From Amanita rubescens (lineage: Eukaryota > Basidiomycota > Agaricomycetes > Agaricales > Amanitaceae), in the NCBI GenBank assembly GCA_015039365.1, contig WION01000029.1:186001-250000 (forward strand): DNA of 64,000 bases, written 5' to 3'. The position numbers and the translations under genes are program-made. Below the pieces are notes generated by a model. That model searched no databases. It had not been told where the DNA came from and saw only the letters and a list, made by a program, of their open reading frames with translations. Positions 20,057 through 32,480 of this stretch are shown one piece after another (position 1 is the first letter of the stretch; each line of letters opens with the position of its first letter).

Positions 20057-22257
20057 ATGTCAAGCAACATCACAAACAACGAGAAAATCCGCATCCTCAT
20101 CGTTGGTGCCGGTGCGGCGGGTCTCTCAGCCGCCTACGCCTTTTCACAGCACCCAGACCGTTATGATGTACGTGTTTACGAGCGTGCTTCAACCGCCGGA
20201 GGTATGGCGACTTCCGCGCCAATCGACAAAAGCACGTTTGGAGCCGACTACATCAACGATGGGGTCCAAGGCGCGAGTCCCGTGTTCCACAACACTTTTG
20301 CCATGTTCGAAAAGCTCGGATTCTCCGCCTCAGATGTTGACATGCAAGTTAGCTTTGGGCGAGATGAGGAAACCTTCTGGTCCAACGTTTTCCCAAGCAA
20401 AGTCATTGACAAGTACGTTCCTCCTTACTATATGCGCCTGTAATCAGAGATAACGCACAGTAGATTCGGCAGCGACATTAAGAAGTTTGGTAGAGTGCTC
20501 AAGGTCATCAAGACGTTTGAACCTGTCTTTGCTATGATACCCGTAAGCGTAATGTTGAAGATGTTTCGATTCTCAAAGGTGCCTACTACTACCGTCGACC
20601 CGCCATTTCTTATGATGTACGTTCTAGGAATTTGGCGACATCATCGTGTACCCGTTGGTCGCCCTGTTCTTTGGAACAGGCAACCAGACTCCATTTATCT
20701 CCTCTGCAATACTGGAGCGAGTCTTCATGGATCCCAACATGCGTCTGGTGCGTCCTTTGTAGCTTTCGAGATTCGAAGCTTGAATTATCCACACGTTATT
20801 CCGGTAGTTTGAATATTCTCCCGATACGTTCCTCGCCTCTATCCCCAAAATGAAGGCGTTCCCTCGTTTGTCTATGTTGTACGAATCGTGGAAGTCCTTT
20901 GTCGAAGAAAAAGGACAAGGCTCCATCAAAGTGGTCCTCGAGCGTGAAGTGACGAGCATCAAACGTCATTCTCGCTCAAGGGGCGCTATCGAAGTTTGGA
21001 GTCGTCCGACAAAGGGCACAAACAATCAGCAAGAAGTTGTGGATCCGGGAGAGGATGACGTTGAAACGTTTGATGAAATCGTTTTCTGTACCGATGCAGA
21101 TGCCGCTTTAAAAATACTCGGCGATGATGCTGGCTGGCTGGAAAAGCGCATCTTGGGGAACGTCAAGGTTCGTGGCGCTGTTCTTTGTGATACTATGCTA
21201 AATAGTACTTATAAGTATCTTTGGGATGTCACGGTAACCCATAACGACCTGAAGTACATGGAACAGGTAAGGTGAATCGGCCTAAACTTCGAATGGGGGT
21301 TAACAACTAGCGTTACAACAGTATTATAGAGTTCGATACGATCCTGTGTTGTGTTCTGAGAGAGACAAAGACGATCCACAGCGCAGGGGACAATTTGAGT
21401 TTGCCGAGAAGGATTTTGCGCCTCTATACTTTATTCGCAGCTATCCGCAGGACAGGGACAAGTTGGAAATGAGTTTTGACCTTACTTGTTACCAACCTCA
21501 GGTTTGTGTTGAGTCTACCAGACATAATTACACCCCGCAACTCATATTTCAGTTTGACGGTGTTCCGCCGTCTGGCCCAGGTAATGACGACAGTGGAAAG
21601 AATAGCAAAAAAAACATCCCCCTTGAACGACATGTATTTCAAACCATCTTCCTTAACAATGATCCTGAAAGCCGAAAATATTGGTCCAAGAACGAAATAG
21701 ATGGCGAAAAGGTTTGGTTGAGGCGTCTCGGTACTCATTGGCTAATACACATCGGATTGTCAGATCATCATGCAAAAATGGTGGAAGCAGCAAAGCCATC
21801 GCTGGCAGCATTACGCAGGTACCGTTCCCTGGATGGGTCTTATCAATGGGAAGGTAATGATCCTTATAGTCCAGAAAGCTGTTTATTGACGATGCAATAG
21901 AAGCATACCTATTTTGCTGGTGCTTGGACTGTTCTCAGTATTGACACCTTGTTGGCATAGAGATAGCCGCTGACATCCGGTTTAGATATGCATGAGATTG
22001 CGGTCGTTTCTGGTTTGGCGGCGGCATATCGGCTCGGTGCTGCGTGAGTAATGCGCCCTTACCAATATGCCTTTGGAGACCAATCATGTTACAGATTTCC
22101 CTTTGCTGATAACGCCGACTGTAAACGATTGTTTGCCTTGTGTCTCGCCGCCAATCATATGTCGAGATTGGTGCGCCGGTATTTCCTAAGCTCCGACACG
22201 GGTCTGACCATCCCCGTTAGCGCAAAGAAGATAGAACGCGCATCTTTTCATGAGTGA
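20057..22257 (+). CDS. FAD-dependent amine oxidase family protein
   Basis: Ten exons: 20057-20412, 20461-20578, 20628-20747, 20808-21266, 21322-21501, 21553-21711, 21764-21853, 21901-21937, 21986-22043 and 22095-22257. All phases close, giving 579 residues. The N-terminal dinucleotide-binding motif GAGAAGLSAAY (Gly17-x-Gly-x-x-Gly22) is followed by YERASTAGGMA, the second FAD contact. The C-terminal part has WWKQQSHRWQHYAGTVPW and HTYFAGAWTVLN with MHEIAVVSGLAAAYRLG, the terminal FAD-binding region of flavin amine oxidases. The substrate is unknown; amine, polyamine or another reduced compound are possible. No signal peptide, so probably cytosolic or peroxisomal. Intron 5 (21502-21552, 51 nt) is free of stops and in frame, so its retention would add 17 residues. 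Confidence 0.88.
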
Positions 22258-23157
22258 TGGTTTTTCTTAATATGTGTAGTAGAACAATGGGCCTCTGTCG
22301 CACTTTACTCAAATATAGACTTCCCTGAGCATGGATCGGTGCGAAGTGCCGGTTGGGCGAAAGCTAATTGGGATTCTTAACGGTGTTTTACAGAGCCAAC
22401 CTATAGGTAGGTGGTATGGGGAACATGAGTATCAAAATGATGATACACAACGTTTATTTTCTTACACGACAAAACCGCTCTCACTTGCATGCCCTGATAT
22501 CGGAACGGAATTCTATCGGATGTCCCCCAGCGACTTCCAAATGGATGCGTTCAATAGAAGCACGAAGCAAGTAGAACAGGTGAGGTGAAGAGAAGACTTC
22601 TATTTCGCTTGGGAGAGTAGTGAAGCTACTGAAAACTTTCAAAGTTATGAAAACAGTTCACCGTAGATTAGAATTCCGACACGGACATGATATCGTGCAT
22701 CCCTGCATGACATAGCAGGACATAGCGTGTCTAATTTTGCCCATGAAATAAGTAAAGTTATAAGAGGTTTGATCGAATGGTTAATCGAGTGTCGTTTGAT
22801 GGGCGATGATGCATGATGGCTGCTGGTGATGTATGATGAACGTCGGATAGACGGATAGGACGTCGTACGTACGTACTCCTGCAAGTGTTGGAAATTAAGA
22901 TTATTGAATGACATTGCGAATCCAACTGGATATACTTGAGGGATTTGATCGGATGCCCTGGAGCCAGTGTCATGGGTCCCGTGAGGGGAAAGAATTGAGA
23001 GGTCGCTTAGGACAGTTATGGACGTATATCAATTAACACTGATCCATGATGGGCTAAAAAATGCGTTGTGGCGGGTATCAGATTGACGAGTACTGTTCGT
23101 GTACATCGTTCAGGATTCAGATTTGACGCAGTGGGTAATATGTTAAATGAATGGAAT
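22258..23157. other. Spacer before the hAT element
   Basis: An 85-codon plus frame (22331-22588) has no recognisable domain or splice context. Around 22790-22870 are short GATGATG and CGTACGTACGTAC runs. Nothing else. Confidence 0.4.
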
Positions 23158-23165
23158 ACTTGGGA
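23158..23165. repeat. Left 8-bp target-site duplication of the hAT element
   Basis: ACTTGGGA directly before the left inverted repeat. The identical 8-mer follows the right end at 26934. Confidence 0.93.
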
Positions 23166-26100
23166 TAGGGCTCGGTGAATAATTCCCGAGCAATTTCTAA
23201 CTGCAGTTATTAACAGGCTGTGCGCTGGACCCTTCCAAACCCGATTCTAACCGGTGTTATTAACAATTTATAACATTCTGTTAGTAACAGGTTACTATTT
23301 ATGTTAATAACTTTGTTAGAAAATATTTTCGTGTGAAAAATGTCACCACTGCCAATCCACGCTATCCACCGAGTCGTTTCGCTCGACTTCAGCCGTTTTC
23401 CGTGCGGATGTAGCTGCCTTACGCTTCCCGTCATGTGCCCGCCCCGTTGGTTTGTCAGATATCATGTCTAGGAGTGCGGGTGCCGTTATATCAACCAATG
23501 GGTTGACTTCGATGGCGGTTACGCTGCTGACTGGTGTTATACTTGCCGGTAAGGTTGCGTCCTCGTCCTCGTCCTCGTCGTCCTCAACCTCTTCTCCTTC
23601 CTTTCCATCAGACTCTAATTCTAATTCGATATCAGCCTCCAGGTCAGCCTCTCCGCACCCGTACTTGAGAGCCTCAAGCACATCTTTATCAAGAGTCCGA
23701 AACTTCACAACCGGCCGTTTGGCCGGTATCTTTGAGTTTACGCCCTGCCAACATGATCAGGTGTGCAATGAAGGGCATATAAAGAACCATTCTACCTTAT
23801 GTTTCCCATGCCACTGCCCAATCTGAATCATGTCGACGATCGTTCTGGATTGTTGGCTGCCTCGTTGTTTGGAGTTGAACCATGTTATCGTCGAGTTCGT
23901 TCTCTCATCAGGCATTGAATTCACGAGGATTGAAAATATCTTTGTTGCTAAAATCTAGAATGCCCGATAAGTAAGATGTAATACTAGTAGAAGAATGGAC
24001 CACGTACGGCAAGAACATCGCCGTTTGGCATGGGCGCGATCTTCTCCCACCACTCAAGTGGATCCATATCTTCAGCGCATTCCATCCTGAACGGCCACTC
24101 TTTTCTCCAGAATGATTCCAGCTGCGCCTTTAGTTGATCAGCCGCTTTGCGAGCTCCGTACTCTTTTAGAATGGGGTAAACGTTGTCGTCTGGATTCTTC
24201 TCAATTGAAGTAAGCAAGTTTCTGAGCATATCTTTTAAGAATTCCTTCGTTATCTCGTATGCCTCATGATGCGCTAATATGCGCACACGCAACCCAGTTT
24301 GTGGGTGAACCCGTGGAATTGTAAGGGTTATTGGTGCACTAGTATCTGGCACCGGGCATGGTGCCTTTTGTTTCAGGAAGTCTTCAAGAGCGAAACCTGT
24401 TTGTTGTATGTCAGAAAGAGCAAAGATGAATATAAAAGTTACATTTACGAGGATCAAGGGTAAATGCTACGAAATAAAGGTCATTTGCAAACATCTCCTT
24501 ATACCTCTTGTTAAAAACTGTAATGATTTTTTCAGCATGTTCATTAGGAATGCCGGTAATGCCTGGGCCCTTGTCGAACAAGTTTTTCAAAACTGCTGCG
24601 ACAGCGCACCAAAACACAAACACGTCAGACGCATTTGCACGTGCGGCTTCCAATGACCACAAAGAGCGTATGAACGGCTCGACAATATGTAAATAGTGTA
24701 AGAGGCTTTTTTCGAACTGCGAATAGTGACCAGTTCCTCTATTCAAAAACATTCCCTGCACAGTTTCATTCTTCAGAGTTTAGATGTCAGTGACGCTTCG
24801 TATGTAATGATGAAAATATGGATGCACCTTGAACTTGACATCTCCCGTTGAAACAAGTTTCTGGATTTGCTGGAGACATGGCTCGAGTGACTGGGTGGCC
24901 AACCAATACGTGCCAAATCGAGTCTTTCCGATTGTTTGCAAAGCTTTGAGTGGTTTTTCGTTGCCATCATTCTGGCGGAGTAAGGTCGTTGAATATGTGG
25001 AGTGACTGAAGTGTTGAATAATGATTTGCATCGTTGATATAAACTGTTCAATGCTCTGAAGTCAGCCGTATGCTATTGGTGTTTCTATGGCTATTACGAA
25101 CCGATTTAAAAAAGCCCAGCGTTGTGATGTCTTTGATTGCTGAGTGAAGGTGATGTACGCAATCGTTCACGGTCAGTATAGTTTTAACTTCTTTGCTGAT
25201 TTCTCGGCGTGCTGCTTTGGTTACATTTGTGTTGTCTGAGCATGTTGCGGCCCATCGTGAAACCCCAACTGTAGACAAGGTCTATATGCATGCGTTAGAC
25301 GACTGTAATAGGAAATTAAGATAAGAATGTTCTCGTACTGATAAGAGCTTATCTTTAAGCCATGCCGTTGTATGATGGGCATCTGAGCCTTCGTGGCCAT
25401 CAAGGAAGTATATCTCACGAAGTGGGGTAGTTGCATGGACAGTGTATAAGGACTGTGGTTTACGGATTGTTGTTCCATCGAATGTCAATGTGAGATTCTT
25501 TTGAAGCTTCAGATGCTCAATCTGTTGGCTGCGTACATATGCTGCTTCTTTAGGAATAAGGTCATGTGAAAATGTGCTCGACGATGTGGGGTGGTAATTT
25601 GAATTGAGCGTCTCCATCAGTTCTTTCCATTCAGGCGAGTCGATTACATTAGGAACAAGACCCCATACGCAAATAAGGCGCATGACAATATGATCAACCT
25701 TCAATTGGAAGGCTTTTCTTGACTCTTCTTTCTTCTTCTTCCCGGCCCCCTGTAGCTGAGAAACGTCTAAAGTGGCCTGGCCCTTGAGTTTCTTGGCAGG
25801 TGGAGGTGCCGAGCGACACGAGCCTGAGGGAGTCGAGTCTCGGGATGTCTTGGGATCCTCGTCCGCCCCTGTCAGTTGCTCAAGCTTGGCACTGATCGAC
25901 TCAGCGCTTGAAAGCTCAACTGCTTCCTGATGCAATGCAGGGTGTTTCTGCATAAGCGTGCTGCATCTGCTTGCATGTGCCAAGATACGAGAGATTTGCG
26001 CATTTCCCATCCGGATAGTTCCACAACCGGAAATGCATTCCCATGAACTATTCTTGCCGTCATTGTATTTCTTGACAAACTTCTTGACAATATCACTTGT

Positions 26101-26933
26101 ATTGCGCCCTCGCCCACCGGTATTTGCAGGGATGATCTGATTAGATATCTAATTTAATACTGATTACGGTACTCTGACATTTGGCAACACATACAGATCG
26201 CATCGATCCTAGCTCGACAGCAACACTTTCCGATCTTGCACGCTTCTGAGATCCATCGGCGGATTTCCTAATAGGGACCTGCAACAGATATGAGTTAAAG
26301 TTCTGTCGTGGCAAGTTCACATCATAGTCAAAGACTTACCGGTGTATTGTGAACAAGGAAGGCGCTCTCAACGGCATTAGCCACATCGACTACCCATTTC
26401 TTCAACACATTATTGCCCGGATGTTTTATATAGAGTTTAGAGAATGCCTGGTGTAACGAGCATATCCCTGGACCTCGCTCTTTGATTGGTAGCATACCAT
26501 CACCTGATGAACGTGCTTTCCAACCAAACACACGCTCGAGGTCCTCCCCTAGCACTGCAACTTCACAGCCTGTTTTTTCAAGCATTTCTGGATCAGGCTC
26601 AAAGTTTTGGAATTGTGCAAATTGCGACTCCGATAAAGTTTTGAACGGTAGTTGAGGAGGTAACACCTGGAGAAGTGTATTAAGGTGTGCCAGGACTTCC
26701 TTAAACTCGTCATCTGACAACATCTCTGCAGGGGCGTATGGCATCTTCGAAGATTGGAGGAGATCACTGGCACGTCCGATTTCTTCCGCAATATCTACAT
26801 TTAGTATGTCTGATATTCTAACAATTTCTAACACGGCCTTCTCGGTCAACTAATTCTAACAGAGTTACTAACAGGTTAATAACTGTGAGAAATAACACAT
26901 GTAAATAAATAGACAATTATTCACCGAGCCCTA
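23166..26933 (-). mobile_element. Complete hAT-superfamily DNA transposon (3768 bp)
   Basis: Both ends carry the same 19-bp terminal inverted repeat TAGGGCTCGGTGAATAATT (23166-23184 and, inverted, 26915-26933). The element is flanked by a perfect 8-bp duplication, the diagnostic hAT insertion size. Subterminal zones are rich in GTTATTAAC / GTTAGTAACAGGTTA-type repeats in both orientations (about 23205-23320 and 26835-26895), likely transposase-binding sites. One transposase gene with introns fills the inside on the minus strand. The perfect target duplication and matching ends point to a recent insertion into gene-free sequence. Confidence 0.95.
23343..26744 (-). CDS. hAT transposase (BED finger, DUF659-like core, hAT dimerisation domain)
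   Basis: Multi-exon gene on the minus strand. Chained exons: 26744-26340, 26278-26195, 26136-25339, 25281-25102, then about 25055-24830 and more exons down to the stop at 23343. All checked junctions keep phase and I saw no premature stop in them. Order of parts: acidic N-terminus; basic linker; BED-type zinc finger (WECISGCG...RILAHASRC); Lys-rich linker; core with LKLQKNLTLTFDGTT and IYFLDGHEGSDAHHTTAWL; STVGVSRWAATCSDNTNVTKAARRE, where the Asp suits the catalytic DDE set; C-terminal hAT dimer part with DPLEWWEKIAP and MPDERTNSTITWFNSKQRG; then an acidic tail. It cuts and pastes the element in the nucleus. The frame is open upstream to 26849, so the true start may lie farther 5'. Confidence 0.85.
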
Positions 26934-26941
26934 ACTTGGGA
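26934..26941. repeat. Right 8-bp target-site duplication of the hAT element
   Basis: ACTTGGGA directly after the right inverted repeat, identical to 23158-23165. Confidence 0.93.
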
Positions 26942-28652
26942 AGCGGTTGTCCGGCCCCGAGGACCAGATAAGTGTACTCTATGTCGGCCCTGCATTGACT
27001 ATCGCCGATCTGTATAGGGTGGGATCAGGGCGATGGTCGTCCGTCCAGTCGCCGTCGCTTCCAACCGACCATTTCTAGAAAATGTCGGGACGCCAGCGAT
27101 TTTGCTCGATTGAGCGCATCAACCATCATTTTTTGCAACACAGATATAAGTAGTAACTGATGACATACCTCCTCTTATGTCGGACAGCTGCACACTGAAT
27201 GTGGGACCCTGCTTTTTCTTCACTTGGCACAGTCTTGAAGGTTTGCCCACGCCCGAATTTGTGAATCATCTCGATATCTTTGTGTATATTGCGAGCCGAG
27301 CTCAGTTGAGCTGATGCCGATCATGGTAATGATCGGCAAGGGCCAACTTGGAAAGTAATAATACTTGTGTCGTGGGCCGGAACGGTGAGTTACCATTCTA
27401 GTCGACGATATCCAGTAATTGTGACTTGACACTGTGCCAGCTAAGGAAGGAAAGGGTGAAATGTGATAGATGTATGGCATTCAATCGTCTGTTATCGTCA
27501 CAATCTTTACCATCACCATTCATATCTTCTGAACCCTCGTCAGGCCGTCGTAAGTGCTTTTGAACAAGGGCATGGTGTGCACGTGCTTACTTGATGATGA
27601 TGACTGTATAGCGTGCCCTATCTATATCACGACGTCAAGGCTATGCGCAGTGAGAATAAACTGTTGAAGAAATTTCCTACGCACCTTTGCCAACACTCTG
27701 ACCGGCTGATAACCGATTACCCGATTACCGCACCTGGCTTGCGGGGATGTTGCCATGTTGATGTTGCAGAATGTTTACACAGTCACACCGCGGCGGTAAG
27801 CCTGAGTGTGGCTGACATGGGTAAGTATCTGTGCTACTGCTCCTTACAGCATGCTTACTGCTTACTGTAAACAGTCAATTAATGATGGTACCTTGACTGA
27901 CAAGTTTGGAGTTGCGATGTGGAGAAGACGACATGACAAGGGAAGGTCATGGTCATGCCAGTAACCCTGCAGCAACCTTACAATCTCGGCAGCAACAACT
28001 TATAATTATGAGGCCGCGGCCGCAGCACACATGTTCGAATAAGTGCCGCTGAGTTGCCATATGTCCCATCCCGGAATCAAACCAAGACCAATGCGACCCC
28101 GTCTTTTAAGTCAAGTTGAACCAATTGCAGTAAGTACCCTCAGCATTCGAACTATGAATACAACATTGATTTAGGGTCTCGCATACACATGCCTTGCCCA
28201 GAAAGCAATGTATAGGCCATAATCATGATCCCACGTACTATGATGATGGGATCAATCGAGCGCCCATGCCGCTGTATACCCCCTTACATATATACTGATA
28301 TAGGCAGACAGACTGGCAGGCGGCGTCTTCCCTGAAATGTTTCTTCGGGAGATGGATTCCGCCAGGCGAGAAGGGTCGGTGGGATATGTGACTGATTGCT
28401 GATTGACTGACTCGCTGCCGTCGACAGCTCCTGCTCGCTTGTCCTGCCCGTTTGCTGCTGTGAACCGTTCGTTCGTCTGTCGTTTGTTCGTCTCATCCGT
28501 TCGTCCCTGAAACGTCAGCCTGTTGTTGATTCGCTTGCTCGTTCATTTGCTCACGCCACATTGTGGCTGACAATCAAGCTTGGAATCAAGAACGCAGAGC
28601 GTTAGGTATAGTAATACATGATACCTACCACTATTGACGTTTACTAATTGTA
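26942..28652. other. Spacer between hAT element and IDO copy 1
   Basis: Short frames only. Near 28370-28540 there are imperfect CTGATTG and CGTTCGT-type short repeats. No RNA gene or conserved domain seen. Confidence 0.4.
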
Positions 28653-30163
28653 TCATGACTCAGGTATAATGGTACTCATCGTGCGTGACCTGGTAGCCTT
28701 CAGGAATGTCACCAATGCCGTCCCGCCGGTACCTATGACTGGTTTCCGTTCCTTCTCTCCATCCTTTACCTTTTCCGCCTTACCCTCGCCCATACCCATC
28801 GCTGCCACTCTATCCGCCGCCCTCCTCGCCGGCCCCAAAATATAAAGCGCGGCAATAATCATATGCGCATCTCTAAACACCTTGAGAGCTTTGACAGCCC
28901 TATTATATGCGCTTGTCAACTCTTCAGCCTCTTTACCATGGCCTCGACGCGCCATCACAAACGTTCTCAGAGAGCGCGGATACGACGCCAGATAGTCGAT
29001 AAACAGGCGATGCTGATATGGCATATACGTCTTCATCCTCGTTATAAATGACGGCTTTCCGTCATTCGTCACCGCAGACTCGTGATCCACGCCAAGAAAT
29101 ATATCCAAAACGTGGATAATCGAGCTCTGTCCGGCACTTGGCCCCGACAATTCCGTTGGCTCCGCGATAGTAATACCCTCTGCGTCCGCGTCTGACTGGG
29201 CCTCCTCAATACCTTCAAACACCCACGCCCGTCCTCTGGCATCCGCGTCCTGCCCGTTAAACCACGGTCGGACATCATTATAATACGTATCTGGATCGCA
29301 TCTCGATTTCAGACCCTCGAGGAGCGTCTTCATATCCTCGATGATCTGTGCGAGGGTGGAGAGATACCTGGTTATCCTTCTGACGGCGATATCGTCTCCG
29401 ATGAATATTTCGTCTAGGATGACGCGCATGATAGCTGAGGGCTTGGGCGCCGCGGAGCTCGATGCGTGCTGAACAGAGGTAGAATTCTTCTTCGTCTGGG
29501 GTGGTGGAAAATGTTATTTGGGAGCGGATGTGGTTGAAGTTGGGTTGGTGGTGGTTTATTGAGGCGAGAGTGGGGCTAGGGACTGACGTCTCGGATTCGA
29601 CTCGCCAGTTGTACAATACCGTGTCGGCATAGGTGAGCAGAGGGGGTATCTTGAGTATCGCTGATATGCGGAGGAGAGGGATAGAAATTGGTCGTGGTAT
29701 AATCGTCGCGTTCTGTCGGAGGCAACGAGTGCAAGTAAATGTGTTGGATGTAAGCCAACACCACATGTGCGCGTCTCAAAAGCGATTTGGAGCGGCGTAA
29801 ATTGGACACGGGCAGGACGGGAAGCTGGTCGATATTAAAAAGTAAGTCACCACCCCGCGCTTCTACCGCATTTGGATGCTAGCGTACCATTCGCACACTT
29901 GTCCGCCATGTTTCGCTGCACGCCGTTTCCTCTCTGGTCAGACCTATCTTGTTCCCTAGCCTAACTTTGCTCTTCACCGCGTCTTCCAGTGTGACCTCCC
30001 ACATTTCCCACTCGATGGGTAATCGCGCGGGAGGCGGGTGGGGTGCCATGAATCCCGTGAAAGAATCGATTTCAAAGACTTCTAGGTGTGCATCTGCGAA
30101 AATGTCTGAGCCAGTACAAGACTTTGTGGCAGATCCGGCAAGGGATGGCGGTGAACACAACAT
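28653..30163 (-). pseudogene. Indoleamine 2,3-dioxygenase, copy 1, with two frameshifts
   Basis: Indoleamine 2,3-dioxygenase opens the tryptophan ring to N-formylkynurenine with heme, starting the kynurenine/NAD route. Exon 1 is 30163-29888 (FTGFMAPHPPPARLP), then a GTACGC..CAG intron, then 29824 onward. The frame leaves the family after LHSLPPTERDD (about 29700-29728) and resumes one base on with IIPRPISIPLLRI and IPPLLTYADTVLYNW. A second one-base step near 29430-29438 leads into LDEIFIGDDIAVRR, SGPSAGQSS and YMPYQHRLF, which includes the heme-ligand His. Apart from these two steps the whole family length is there. Real decay or base errors are both possible. It is divergently oriented to copy 2. 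Confidence 0.8.
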
Positions 30164-31217
30164 GATGAGATGATCTTCGAGTGCCTTGCGCCTATCTAAG
30201 TAGGCTCTGAGAGAGAGAGGCTGACCCAAGGCGTCAGCAGTTGAAATTCCAAGTTTCTAGTTGGGGATCAGTCATGATCGGTTCGGGTCTTAGCCGCGCC
30301 CCGCCCTCGTTATCTTTTTCATTTTGGCTCAGGTTTGTGACGCTGGCTTCTCGAAACCCCTAATGTAGGCAATGTTAGGCCTGAGCTTGCTGCTAAATAG
30401 TAAAAAAGAAGCCATGTGTAGTCAGGGCTAAGCACGCACTCTTCGCTGGGTCCTGGCATTTGCCGTTCGCCGTTCTTTGCGTTACGTCAGGTGCGCACTT
30501 CGCGCGTTCCGAGGTGGTCATACATCAACGCGGCTGGATGGAATCATGGATTAGATCGCACTAGTGGCGTTTTTTTTCATTTTTGATGGGTGTGATGCGT
30601 CGTTTGATGACGGCGATTGGCTGAGGCGTCGGCGCACATAGGGAAAGAGCAACCACACTGGCAGCCTCTGAGACCTGTAGCTTACACGTTTAAGCTTAAA
30701 TTACCTTTTAACGTTTGCAAGGTTCAGTCGGAATGACAGTTTCTACTAAAACATTGCTTTCGCGTTTCGCGGTTCACTGGTAACTCGAATTTGATTGATA
30801 CTACTCCAATATGGTTCCAATTAGTGATTGCCTAGTGGGTGTGAAGCTCAAGCTTCGATTGATGATCAAAACTTCAGTGTCATGCGTTAGCGTGCTTAAT
30901 CCATTTGGAATCTTGGATACCGCGTCGGGGTAGTGTGCAGAGCAGTGTCCTCTCAAATGCATTTAAGGCGGGGATACGTAGTCAGCAGGCACGTTCTTGG
31001 ACATTTAGAAATCCATGTATTGAGACTAGAATACAGTAATGTTTAAATCCTTGATGCGCGTATTACAACTCGAGTACAGCGACAAATTGAGAACGAAATC
31101 CAAAAAAAAAAAACGACCCGGAATCTCAGCCGGAATTAGAAAAACAAAAGACAATAGAATAAATATCCCCCAAAAAAGCCCATAACGTAAACTCTCTCTC
31201 TCTATCCATACACAATC
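30164..31217. other. Spacer without a supported gene
   Basis: No coding frame of note. A/T homopolymers at about 30569 and 31101, and a CTCTCTCTCTCT run just before 31204. It must hold the promoter of IDO copy 1. Confidence 0.45.
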
Positions 31218-32169
31218 CTAAAAAAAACCCGTCAGCCCCCACAACAAAAACAAAAACAAAACCACCCACCCAAACTTCGTCGTCGAAATCGGTTTAAAAT
31301 CCGTTCTACCAGAATTAACAAACCTCCTCAACACATCTTCCCAATCCTGCCTCTCGTCCCAAGTAATTTTCGCGGGAGGATCGACCTCGACAGGTACGAC
31401 TTGGCTAATACCCCCACATTGCAAAATCACAACGAGGGTGCCTATCCCTCCGGCACGTCTACACCTTTCTTCCCTCCGCGCGATATCGGAAACGACGATC
31501 GGATCAGGAATGTACGTCCTCGGAACGATATGCGTCGATGCGATGCTGAACCTCCGATGAGGTGGGTCTGCATCTGGGGACGTATACCGTAATTCGATGA
31601 GGAGGGCACTTTGGCGAACGTTTGCGGGGACGCGTTTTAGTTGGAGAGCTTGGAAACCTGCCCAACCTAATAGGTCGGCGTGGGCAGAGGTGAATTTGCG
31701 GAGGCTTTTAGCGAGGTTTTGGTTATCTCCTGAACTTGAGTTGTCCGAGGAGGATGAGGGGGGTCGGGTTGCGGAAGAGGGTGGGGAGGATAGTTGGGAT
31801 TGGGTGTGTTGGCAGATGACTTTGTGGGAGGGCCAGTGGTTTTTTTGGCAGTCTTGTGACTAGAGAAATAATGGTGGTTAGGGATAATTAAGAAGAAGCG
31901 GGAGTGGGAGGACAACTCACGCAGTATTGGGTTGTCATCTGTAGAGAGGGGGAAAGGGCGAGTGTGAGTACGAGGGAGAATTATAGAATTGAAACACTTA
32001 CGCATCCGCCACACAGTCTAAACCTCGCGGGGGGCATCTCTACAGCACCACATTGGTCGCAAAGGCGATAGCCTCTGTGTTGGTGGTGGTGATGTTTGCT
32101 GCTAGTGGCAGAGGGGGGAGTGTAATAGTTTGCAGCGGCGGGGAGAGAGTAGCTGACAGCAGTGGCCAT
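31218..32169 (-). CDS. MYND-type zinc finger protein with C-terminal membrane anchor
   Basis: Three exons on the minus strand: 32169-32002, 31938-31921 (an 18-nt micro-exon coding MTTQYC) and 31859-31218. Phases close, giving 275 residues. The MYND finger is assembled from all three exons: CDQCG, CGGC, QYC, DCQKNHWPSH and VIC, the expected C-x2-C...C-x2-C...YC-x3-C...H-x3-C order. MYND fingers bind proline-rich partner proteins; the partner here is unknown. The middle has no known domain. The last 20 residues (WVVLFLFLLWGLTGFF) form a hydrophobic tail ending at the stop, suggesting a tail-anchored protein. It lies between the two divergent IDO copies, 311 bp from the start of copy 2. Confidence 0.83.
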
Positions 32170-32480
32170 TTTTTGCGTGCGTCGCTTTGGTTGGGCTGCG
32201 ACGAGCGCAGCCCGCCCGCTTTTATCCCCCTCGCGACCGGGATTGTAAACAAAAAGACTGTGCGGGGAGGGTCGAAGCCATCATCATCGCGCGAGTTTCT
32301 TTTGTGTTGGGCTTTTTGTTGAGAAGCGTCATTGACAATAGGACGGGAAACAATAGACGAGTCAGGGCCGTGGGTTAAAACAGTTCTACCCGAGAATCTA
32401 ATCTAAACGTAATCTAATCTTATCAGTTAACTGTACTTCCGTATGACAAACCCATATGTTTTTATACGGAGACCATCGCC
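32170..32480. promoter_or_regulatory. Divergent promoter region, MYND gene / IDO copy 2
   Basis: 311 bp between the two outward-pointing starts. TTTTTATAC at about 32459 could serve copy 2 but is very close to its ATG. No other element is clear. Confidence 0.4.

Noticed and set aside
22331..22588. 85-codon plus frame after the amine oxidase
   Set aside because: No start context, motif or splice partner; cannot be told from chance.
31667..32014. Minus frame rich in Pro and Thr
   Set aside because: It is the wrong frame of MYND exon 3 and reads through two introns.
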